DNA from: Aquila chrysaetos chrysaetos
Taxonomy: Eukaryota > Chordata > Aves > Accipitriformes > Accipitridae
Length of the DNA stretch: 64,000 nt
Assembly (NCBI RefSeq): GCF_900496995.4
Contig: NC_044006.1
Span: forward strand, 60,557,204-60,621,203
Direction: 5' to 3'
In this document: one piece after another, positions 13,501 through 25,500 of the stretch
Numbering within the stretch: position 1 is the stretch's first letter
Layout: the number at the start of each line of letters is the position of its first letter
Notes under the pieces: generated by a model
The model's database searches: none
What the model saw: only the letters and a program-made list of their open reading frames with translations
Told to the model about the DNA's origin: nothing
Translations under genes and position numbers: made by a program

Positions 13501-16500
13501 TGAGTTGCTACAGATGCAACAACCTTTGCGTGCAGCTCAAGAAACCACATTCAACATCTGGAACTCATATGTCAGATCACATCCGTATCTCCCCTACATT
13601 ACCCAAAACAGACATTCAGATTCAGCCTCCCTTTTGACAAGTTAATTGCACTTGTATAAGATAATGAGTTACCATGAACAGACAGGCTGAAAGTAGTCCT
13701 CTCTAATAAAAAATAAAAAGAACGCTCTCTCTTCCATGACAGATGGGGACGACATTGACCGGACATTGATTCCTGATCTAGTTGATGGGAAATAGTTCGC
13801 TTTCACATCTTTACAAGCCACCATTAAAACTGGGAGAGGAGGAATCAAGGGTAGAGGCCTTTCCTTTCAAATACATTGCTACTGCCTTTCTGTGGTCTGA
13901 CACATCACCACTACCCACCTGTTTCTTGGCAGTATTTTGCCCTCACTTACTTTCCTCCAGCCGCTGTATAGACCCACTCTTGGTCTAGGTCCCCCCCACC
14001 GCAGAACCCACTGGATAAATTCCATACCGCCTTCCCTCTTACAAGCCACAGACTAGAGCAACACCAAATGACTACCACATTGGTGGCTCTCCTTTTCTAG
14101 GGCTGAGGCCCTGTGGGCTTCCTTCCACAAAACCACCAACTCAATCAAACCCAGTCTCTTACTAAAGAAGACACAAAGCCTTACACCTTTCCAGTGCTCC
14201 CTCTCAAATTTTGTGCCCTAAGCCATCTTGCCTCTAACTGCCCACCACTAAGGCTGTCTAAAAGTGTCTTGCCTCTTCTTTTGTAAGTCTGATGGTACCT
14301 CCTCTACAGCATTTGCCACATAAGGCAACACTAAGTAAGTGCTCTCTTCCTGTAGTCACTTCCAGTTTCCTGTGGTGTTTGTAGTAATACCATCCAACGC
14401 ACCACAGTTCCTGCACAGAGGAAGTAAGGATAATATAAGTGAGCCCATGTCCTGTTTTAACCCTCTCCTAGGACCAATCCTCTCCCACTTTTTTCTCCAC
14501 CAGTGGCAAGGCAGGAATAGTACAAAATCACTCAATCAGCTGAAAACAGCCCTTGCCCCTCAGAGAGGCCACCCTCTTTTTACAAGAAGTCTAGAGAAGG
14601 AAAAACATGAAACCTAATGAAGCCCTCCCTCAGTTATTTGGCTGGGAGCCCTTACGTAGAGGTCAAGACTGGTGAAATGCTCTATTTGATCACAGAGTTC
14701 AAGTTTTTTTGGCTGACCAAAAATTAGACAAGTAGAAAAAAACCTAGTACCTGGATATAATTTGCTCAGTATGTCTATTAATTTTGCTCTTTTGTGTCTG
14801 ACTGCCGTGAGAAGTAATGAAGGCAAAGTCTGCAGTGCAGAATTCTAGTTAAATCTGTTCTTGAATGTCTGAAAAATTCCCCTAAGCCCCCGCAAATGAT
14901 GGAAATTGTTGATTGTTCCTCAGTATTTGACAATATTGTTGCTAAAGGAGAATAAGAATGATGGAGTGAGGCCTTATAAGAACCTTCATTAGATCAAATC
15001 AAATATCTACCCCAGTGCAGCAGAAGGAAAATGACAACTATTTTTCTCCATTAGGAATAATATCTTTGATTTTGACCCCATTTGCACCAGCATAAACAAG
15101 AAGAAAGTCAGGTCATAAGTGAAAATTAAAACCAAAGCATATAAAACCCCACAAAAATAAGGTAAAAGGGACCATCAAATGCTCCTAGTGGTTATTATGC
15201 CCTAAATAGCCCATTGTCCACAAGAACTGCTATCAACTTACAGCTGAATGTTTTTCAGCTCCTTTGATTCCAGCAAGCTGAGGATGTCATTACTCACAAA
15301 CATACAGGTCTGAGTCCTTATCTATCTCTTTGGTCTGTTCCTGAAGATCTAATTATCTTCATTCTTTAATTATCAGAGAATATAACTTACCCGGAGTATT
15401 CAGGCATTTTATCCTCTCACCACAAATGCTTGGAGATTCAGTGCACTCATCTCTGTCCTGTAAATCACAAGAATCATATTGAAACACTTTAACGCAACAA
15501 CTTAAATTTGAAACAGGCACTTCTTCAGGCCCTGTGACACCCATCTGCCAGTAAAAGGCATACGTGGGGATGGAGAGGGGGCTGATCTCATAAGCATGTT
15601 GGAGCAAGACAACTTGTTTTGGATCTGTCACCTGTTTTAACAAGGTATCCAAAAAGACTGCGTGGTGTCCACAGAAAGCTAGTAGTGTGCAGATGAGCTA
15701 AATGGATTGGCTGTACAACTAACACTTGGATGCATGATCTGTAAGACAGTACCACATCCCCAAGAGCTTTGCATCACTTGATTGGTCTTAAGGACATTGC
15801 AACAATTGAGACAGTGTTAGGAAAGGCTCTTAAAGACATTTAGTCTGGGAGGAAGGCTCTAACTGAAACACACACAAGAAAGGTAAACGATAAAGTAGTA
15901 TTTCCTGTCAATAAGCCCTCCTTTCACCCTACAGCAGGCAGAGGGGAAAGAATAACAGGCTACATTTGCATTTAAATGCTAGCATTAAAGAAAACTGAGA
16001 CTAGCAGAGAAGGAAGCAGACAGACTCTTTCAGGTTCTCTTCCCAGTATCTTGGGCTTAGGTCACCAGACATTCAGGCTCATGTTAAAAATTGAGGGCAA
16101 CATTTGGCAAACAAGACACTGCTTTAAGTATCAAGTTCCCCATATACCTTAGGACTTCTAAACGAGAGAAAGTGACCAAAGAACCATCTATTTTCCTTAC
16201 ATGCTGTTTTTGTATTGAATAACAAAATATATTTTATAATAAAATGTATTTAATAATAAAAGCATCCATGTTCTATATTTTTATATGTTTGTATGTTATG
16301 TTTAAGCTGGAACTAGTTTTTACATTTGTTTTAACTGACAACTTTTGTTTCCAAACTTAGAAACAAATATCTGACCTCTAGTTTTGCTTAGTAAAGCTTT
16401 CCTCTGCTTTTTAGAGATATCTAGAAGTTCCAGTAGAGTGGACTGGGATTAAAGAAACAAATTTAGCATGCATAAGTATACATGTTTTAGGATGTCTTTT

Positions 16501-19500
16501 CCTACTATCATGAAAAGAATCAAAGTCATGCCAGCTGTCAGGTTTGGGAAAGCATCACACCCAGCAGGTGCAAACTAGTGCCCCATTTAGAGCAGTAAAC
16601 GGTAAAGAGAAAACCCACAAAAAACTTCAGGCAGACTTGGAAGTGCCATGGACCCATTTGGTAAAGCACATGCTTCAAATGGATCTCTCTAGCTCTCTAA
16701 GTAAGTAGTTATTTCCAGAATGTTATCCCAGTATGTCCAATGCGATACTTCATAAGCAATAACTGAAAGATACAGAATTATATTTCACCTGGCAAATCCG
16801 ATCAGAGTTTGCAGAACACTCAGCCATTTGGAAAAAACCAGCAGGACACAATGTGCATTTTTCACATTGTGAAGGTGTCTTTTGAAAATTGCAAAATTCA
16901 TCACTTTCACAAAGGCCACAGTCCAGCAAAGACTCCCCAACATTAATCACTTTTGCATCCACTTCTATTTTATGCACAGAGTATGACTTCTGGAGATGAT
17001 TTCTGACCTGGTTCTGAAGTCCTTGAAGATGACTTTCAAAATAATTTTGAATATCTTCTTGCAAACTCTGAAATGACATTTGTTTCACCGTATCAAAAAG
17101 CATGCCATACTGGACTTTGATCAGATCCATTTGTTCATACATTTTTCTTTGCTGTTCAAGAATCTCCCGTTGCTGGCTAACCAATACGTGCTGCTGTTCA
17201 GCAAGTTTTTGCTGCAAATCGACAATTATCTGCTGTTGGCTTTTTAGCATTTCAGTAAACTTCTCATGCCCTTTTGCAAGGTACAGCTGTAGTATTAGGG
17301 CATCTTCAGATGGAACTTCATTTTCTCCTGAAATACAAACGATTGATTATTGTCCAAGAAAAGTAATTTTCCAGCTTGCTGTATTATCTCTTCAAAGGCA
17401 TTCAAATTTTAATAAGTTAATGAAAAGTCTTACTAAATTCAAGTCTTGATTATAAGGCCAGCTCCTTTACTATCTTTGTAGACCCTTCATGGGATCACAA
17501 GGTCTTCCATTTCATAAGCAACAACATTTATAGTTGTAGACATTAAAAAAGTTGTAATCAAGCCCCATGCTTCAGGGCATAAATTAATCATCACTGGGGT
17601 TCAATAACAGATTAATCATTCCTATGTACGTGTTCAAATATAAGAGTAAAGAGTAAGCGGTCAATTTTCACTGTAGAGGCAATAAAATGAGATGATAAAA
17701 CTTGCTGAGAATACTAAGCTATTAAGGGTAGTAAAAGTAAGGGTCAATTGCAAGAGCTGCAAAAGGAGTCTATGATACTGAGTAGCAGCAATAAAATGAC
17801 AAAAATAAACTCAAAGGAGATAAAGGTGAAATGAGGCACCCACTAAAAAAAAAAAAACCCTCTAAGTTTTTTATATCAAATGTTGTAGATTATTATTACC
17901 ACTTGGAAACAATCTTGAGGTAATATTTCTAGATATAGATGTTGGGTTACAGAGCCATATAATCATCAGTTTAGCGCCCAACAGAGGTCAAAAAGGCAAA
18001 TAAAATGCTAGGACTAATTAGAAGAGGAATACATAACAGAAGAGAATGTATCATTATGACATTATATCAATCAATAGAGCATCTTTAATACAGCATGCAG
18101 TCCTTGTTCCCCATCTCAAAAAAAAAAAGGGCACAGAAGAACTTGAAAAGTTCACAAAAGGGCAGCAAGGAAAATCTAAAGTACACTACTGCTACAATAT
18201 GAGAAAGTAAGTAGGACTAGCAGGCTTGGGAAAAAAAAGAAGAAACCAAACGACTGTGCTATATTACAGGTGTCCTAAAGCAAGTGGATATGGAAAGATT
18301 CTTCACTCTTTCTTCCAATACAAGAATTAGGGGACATTAAATGAAGGCAGCAGTTTCAATACATGTTAAAAGTTCAACCAGGTCCAGAAAGTTGCTGGCC
18401 CAATATATAAAATAAAATCAGTCTGGAGCTAAAAGATACACAGACATCAATCAGGTTAAGGAATCTGAGCAACAAACTGTCGGAGCTGGGAAAATGATCT
18501 AGGCAAATATCACGCCATGCTTTCCACAGTATCCGCTGCTGGACACTGCCTGAGAGACAATCCTGAATCCAATACAGTCACTCACCTGTTCTTAGGGAGC
18601 ACTGAATTTTCTTCTTTTAGGTGCAAAACATCAAGGATGAGGGAATGATAAAGACCATAGCCAGTTCCTGTTTACGATTCCTAAAATATTTTGCTGTTCA
18701 GTTCCTTTTATTCACGGCATAAGGCACACATTAATTTTTATTTTTCAGTATTCACTTAAATATTAAGGTAGTTTGAGGGTACTGGATTGGAGAAACTAAA
18801 GACCAGGATCCAAGAAAGGCCACACTCCCCATCCAAGTTGGAAATTCCAGATTTTGAAATATCTGGTAAATTATACCCCCAGATCTCCATCTAACACAAA
18901 CAAGTAGTCCTGTGAAGAGGAGAACCAATGTCATCTGATTCTCTGTGGATTTGTCTTCCATTTGACTGGAGTAGCAGTACCTTCGCTACTTTTCTTCTTC
19001 AGAATACAGAGCAACAACCAAGCTGCTTTTGTCCTACCAGCTGAAAGGATTAACAGCTAGAGGCAAACTTTCAAATGCTCATATTCTACTCTCTTCTCTC
19101 TTTAATCATCTCTTACAAAGTTTATACAACGTTGCCTACTTTTAATACCTCTGCCTGTTCTCAAATTTACCTGAAATCAGCCCATAGGTTTGACAGATGC
19201 TGGGCAACAAGACAGTTACAAGCACACTGTGATTGCCTATCAAGATTTTTCATCAATCTACATGGGCTCCATTTGTGCTTGAGGCTGGAACGACATGAAC
19301 AAATTTCTTTTCACAAAACTTTTGCTCTTGGAAGCCTGGCTTACAACAGAGAATACAGGCAGAAGAGCACAGGTCTTTGCCAAGTATTTTGGCTGTACAA
19401 GTGACAACACAGTGCAAAAGGACCATGCCATGTATCACAAAGAGTTATGTCTTCAAAACAGAAAGTCTGTGAGGAAAAGGGCAACTCTTACCTGGCCAAA

Positions 19501-22500
19501 TAAAGCATATGCACCTAGAAAAACAGCTGATGAAACCTGGCATATTGAGGCTTTGGCTACCATGTTGACTACTGTTACTTAACTGTTTCTTGGTAGATGT
19601 CCCTATATGTTTTCTGAGGACTTCATCCTCTTGTCCTGCATTAATATGATTTATTACATGCTGGGATCACATGTGAGAACAGGCCTCCATGCTAGTACTG
19701 CAATACAGTTATCAATAAAAATAATATAAATGTAGTAAATAACGAGCATAATACTCTTATAATACCAGAAAACCTAAAATCTAAATGCATTCCCCTAGGA
19801 AACTGCTACATAGTACTAACAGCCATCGCATTTACTGTTGAATGAGCTGCATACATGTCTGCCTTTATCAAGAACTTCAGAAAGAGATGATCTTGACTTT
19901 AAGCTTGAAACATTAACAAATCCAGGTTTGTAAGGAACAAATAGTAATGAAAGTAACAGCATTAAAATTCCCCTTTCTAGGCCTTTTGACCCTCTTTCTC
20001 AGTGAAAAAGGAAAAAAGAAATAACCTTCACAGAGATGAGGAAAAGTCCAACTGCACCACTTAAAAGTCAGCCTAGGGAACTGCCTCTGGGGAACTGTAA
20101 GAGGGAGTGAATCATATAGTCAAGGATATATTACCAACCCACTTTTTTCCAAAAGCACTTTTCCTCCAGTTCTCAGTGGCTGAGATTCAGGGACAAATAA
20201 CAATAACATTTTGAATTATTCCAGCCGTCACAAATTTATAGATGGGGAGAATACAGACTCTTCTAAGACAGGGTTACTGGGCTCTTCCTGTCCCAGGAAT
20301 CTGGACTTTTCTTACACACACAAGCAAAACTATTAGAGCAAAGAAAGGTTAACTAAAGCCCTGATTCAGTAAGAGACATAAAGTAGAGCTTATTTTTAAG
20401 CACATACTTAAGGAGCATTGTCTTCAACCAGTAACTGTCTGACTTGATGGCAGTAACAATGGCTTTAATTTTAAGTACTTATCGCAGTGAAGCTTACTCA
20501 CATGATGGACCAGCTTTCTATTATCTCTGCCCTAAACGGCCTTCCAGAACTTTGTAACAACAGCTACATTCCAGTCAGTCAATTTAGCTTTGCTCCTTTT
20601 GGCGGTCTAAAGCTCAGCTGGTGAGAATATGAGGCCTAAAAAATCCTTTGTGACGGGTTTTTTCTCTCATTTTTATCCATTCTGCAGTACTATGACTAAA
20701 CTTATACTTACAATACAAGAGGCCCTTCATTGCACAGACAATTCACAATGCCAGAGCAACAGAGGGCGTAATAAAGCTCTTGCACAAAAGAGAAGACTCT
20801 ACTGAAAATAAACTACATCCAATTAAGCAGAAGGGATACCTTGTTCGCCAAAAGAATTCTGAAGTAGAAGTCTAAAATAACTCAGATGCAGAGTGCCCTA
20901 AATATGGCCTTGTTTCTCTCCATTAACTATATAAAAGTAAGGCATGGTGAACCTGCCAGATGGGGATGTCTCTATCGCAGATGTCTAAAATTATGACAAT
21001 TCCACTGCAAGTGATGTTTGCACATTAGTAGATGCCAGCAATCCCACTTAAGTACCTTTCCACATTGCCCAGACAAGCATCAAACAGGTACACCCACTAG
21101 CAACACACATATGTTCCCATGACCACAGATGCAATATTAGTTTCCTTGCACATGCACGCCACACACAGCCATGGCAAGGGCTGTTTTGCAGACATCTGCT
21201 CCATGCTTCCAGGATCAATCCATGGTTCAAACATAATACCACATACGAACCTCTGCTACATTTCCCTAGTATGCCTGGAAAGGACACATCATCCTGAGGG
21301 CATGCTGCATGGACAAGGTGCCCTCCAGCACAATCTGCCACTGCACAAGGGGCAGAGGCTAAAAGTAGGCAGTCATCCTACTGCGAGGAAGGGAAGGCGA
21401 GATCTTGCTTGGGACGGGAAGCACAGGGTCACCCGACGGTGCCAGTCATTCCCGGTAACCACAGGAGATGAGAGCAGTGGGCTGCAGGCACTGCTCAGTG
21501 CACAGATAGCAACAGCATGAGAGCCTACAACCTTGTTCACCAGGTTTGGTGGGTATGAGATATGGCAGCTGCACATCATTTTGCCCAAATGCAGGTGTTT
21601 GCAGCTGTAGAGAAATCTGCCCAAAAGAAAACAACAGAAAGATGGGTCTGATAGGAAAATTGAAGGATTTAATGGCAATTAAAGAGTGAGGAGAGAAACA
21701 CAGAGGAATACAAAATAAGACAACAAAAACAGGTCCTGTGCATTCCTTCTTTTGGGATGCCAGTCTTTCATCTGAAGTAAGGTGTAGTCACGGTGCTGCT
21801 GAGAAATAGCAGTGACAATCTTGTGGAGGAATGGGCTTATCTGACTTGAAAAGGGAGCACAAGCCTGCACTCCAGCATCTTCACCTGGCCAACAGAAGCG
21901 GTGGTGCAGGTGCAGTTGGCAGGAGCTTTCCAGATAGTAGCTGTGGTGCTGGTGATACTGGCTGAAAAGATGATGAAGATATTTGTGTGATCCCCAAGAA
22001 GGGCTGTGCTGGTTCTGGCAAGAAGCTGGTGGAGAGTAAGAGTCACCTGCCTCAGGCAGATGAGCCTGAGTTTGCAAAACACAGACACAGTGCAGGAATC
22101 AGCTATAGCCCGTGATACTGGCCTGTATCTTGGAGGGCTGATATCAGGCATGGTCTTCAGCAAGCATTCAAGTAGACTGCACCTCACATGAATGGGGCTA
22201 CACAACAGGTTGAACAAAGATTATTCTGCTCACCAAAACACAGCCTTCTCCACCACGTAAAGTGGAGGGAAGGTCTCTCTTAGTGACTGAAGAATCATTG
22301 CAAATCTACTCATGCACTGTCACAGAGCTGGTAGTCATAGGATGCTGTGGGCCACCAGGTCTCCACCTGTGGATGGTGAATTAATATAGGCAGAAAAACG
22401 GCCTTAGGGTCACCTAAGCAGTGTATTCCAGCTCCCCTACTGTCTGAGGAGAGAGCAATGGCAAAGAAACACCCCACGCGGCTGGCCTTAGAATGATGTG

Positions 22501-25500
22501 CTGAAATGGTAACCAGACAGAAATGCTGCCCTAAAAACAAGAGAAAAACAGGAACAGTCACTGACCTGTTTCTTCTTGAATAGATGGTTTCCTCTGCTTT
22601 CAGCTATAGCACCTTAGATGTGAAACTGAAGGGCCAGGCAGCCTTCTGTTTCTTTCTTCCACCAGGTACTAACCGTACCTTTATCCTTGATCTAAAAGCA
22701 CTAGAAATCCCCAAGATTAATTCTCTGCACATGGCTGCCAGAGAAACCTCCTCTTTTGGGGTGATTAATTGAGGAAGAATTAGGAGGATGGGTGAGGATG
22801 TAGAGGTGGCAGATAATCTGTCATAAACTTGTCTTCCTTCCGACTGCGTGACAAGTTCCTGGAGGCTAAACATACAATTGCCTGGGCTGCAGCCATAGAC
22901 CTGTGCTGTCCGTAAAATGTATAGACATCACCTGACAGTCGTGCAAAAAATGTACTGTGCAAAGGAAAAATACTGCAGTATTTTCTTTGCCTCCTGCTCA
23001 CTTAAGTCACATGCTGAGCACATGGAGCAGCCTTATCTCACAAGACACTGCAAAGAGGACTGGGAACACTCGGCAGCCACTCTGAGTACTGGAGGCAACT
23101 CTGTGCACTCTGACTAACCCCAGAGACTCCTAGAGTTCAGCTAGGCCTTTCTGCAGCATATTCACTTCCACACTCAAGAGGTCCCTAGATTTCCTTCAGA
23201 GGGACTCTTGCTGGTCCCCACACGCTACTGACCACCACGGGCAGTTCTTCCTGAATCTGGTTCTTCTCCATGAAGTTACATCTGTACTGCACATCTATAA
23301 GACAGACTCCTCCTAGACTTGCATATTGAGATTTATCCACAAAATTTCGTGGCAGAAAAGCCACCCTCTCTACCATACAGACTGGGCACAGCTTTTGAGT
23401 GAGCTCTCAGTCTTCCCTAGCAGGACTCTTTAGAAGACTAGAACTGCAGTATGCTTTTCATGATCCTTACCTGCATTTGCCCTGTGCTGTTCATTGCATG
23501 CTGTTCAAGTAGCAGCTCTACCCAGACAACCGTAAATGCATTTCCCCTAATTAGATGCCTGATTATCACATTTTTGTTGTTCTGTTTGCTCTAGTAGACA
23601 AGCCATGCTGGAATTGCTATGCAGAACCATGCTCATTTCCAAGACCCACCACTCCAACTGCAAATGGGGATAGAATTGAACAAGGTATTCTCTGCACTAA
23701 TGCAGGAAACCCACTGACCTGTGTTCAAAAGGTCTCAGACAAATGCAGAGAATGTTAGAGGTTGTAGGCAGAGCAGAATACCAGATTCTTGCCTGTACAC
23801 TGACTTGAAGGAAACCAAAGACTGTCAACATGGCTTATTTTTTTGTTCCCAATGCCAAGAACATGGAATTTCTGCTAGATGTCAATGAATCCAGTATGCT
23901 ATTCTTCAGCTCCTAGGAGAGAAAGCTGCCTTGTGAAGGGTCCAGTCTTTGGGCAAAACATATATATATATGTCCTTTGTCCAGTCTGGATGGAAGTATG
24001 TCTACAGCAGGTCTCATCCACACCAACGGCAGCCACGATTGCTGCAGTGGGCCTGGATGTGGGCTAGTGCCAACCAGTGTCACTTGCTGGCCACAAGGCA
24101 AAAACAGTCAGAGGGAAGAACTTCTGAGGGTGCAGTCGTCCTCGTCTGAAAACTCTCTCTTGTACATAGAAGCTCACGTGTTATCACATTTGCTCACTGT
24201 GTGCTTCCATGCTGACAGCGCATTCCATGAGATTATGCAGTTTAGTGGGCAGCACTGTACACTGCTTTTCCTCCAACATATAGGATGCTTCTCTCTGCCA
24301 CAGGAATATGAATGCACAAATCCATGACTGCCACTGGCCATAAGCTATAATCCATTCTTGATGCATTCAAGGATTTTGTTAAGGGAAACTTCTAACCACA
24401 CTTCTGTTCCTCCAAGACTTTACCCAGCATCAGGCCTGCAAAGAGCATAAAATTTAGAGTACAGTGAACTCTGCGTCGAGTCTCCAAAATCCCCAACATC
24501 TTCACTCTCCAACCCTTTTGCTTTAATTTCCCTTATTCTGTTTTCCTCTGACCCATGTCAGAGAGGACAGAGGACCTAACCCTAAGGCCTAGGAGATAAG
24601 GAGTGCATGTAACTCACCATGTTAGCTGGAAGTGCTGATGGTACTGGAGACTGGGCAGCACAGACTGATCTGGGTCCTCTAAAGATGGCAAAAGAATAAG
24701 AGGATGTTTGGAGAAAGAGGTCATGCTGAGCTGGATGCTCTTTGTAAGACCTTCACGGAGATACAGCATGTCTGCTTTCAGCATCATCCAAGAAGTATTA
24801 GTCTTTTCTGTACATGCAGAATGCCCTTATTATTTGCCAGGGCTTGTACTATATAGAGATGGATTTTGGTAAGGACAAAGAAAACACAAGTATCCTCGGT
24901 CCTTCTGCAAAAGGGAGGCACGGCAGTTATGATGACAGTACAAAGAGTATGCCCAGAAGCAGAGAAAATGGAAGCTAACCATACTGACTTCTCTGTTTTC
25001 TGTTCACCTTTGGTCACAGAGCATACAGAGGTTCTCTGTAAGACATCTGAAAGCAGTATCAGGCAAGATGAGGGTACACAGTGTCACTGCACTAGGCACA
25101 GGGGCGTTAAATCTCAGCCCTGGGATGGGAATCCCCACTAAGTGCTGGAGTCTGCTTTGGAGGAGATGTCACTTCACTAAGCAGAGGTTGGCAATGAGGC
25201 TTGGCATGCGCTCTGCTATCTGAAGCAGCCACAGCCCTCGGATTACCCACACAGATGTGACGAAGTTTAAATTACCTTCTTCATGCTTTCCATTAGCTTA
25301 TAACATCAATGGGGAATAAAATAAATCACCCTTCCTCGTACATTTTATATCTTTCAGATAAGGCAAGAAACCAGAACCCAAACTGTTTTGTAGTCATTAA
25401 AGATCTGCTGGTGCTTTTCATATGGATAAATCCACATATCCCAGGCAATTACATAACACCTTCTGCTGACCTGTGAGCCTAACCGTGGACATACCTGGCT

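Noticed and set aside
19253-19438. Cys-rich minus-strand frame (SACILCCKPGF) in the first coding intron
   Set aside because: It looked like an alternative cysteine-module exon, but the cysteine spacing does not fit TNFR or EGF and the main gene joins in phase without it.
21679-22217. Two overlapping 126-132-codon minus-strand frames
   Set aside because: No recognisable domain, His/Gln/Ser-rich chance peptides in the intron, and no good splice borders.
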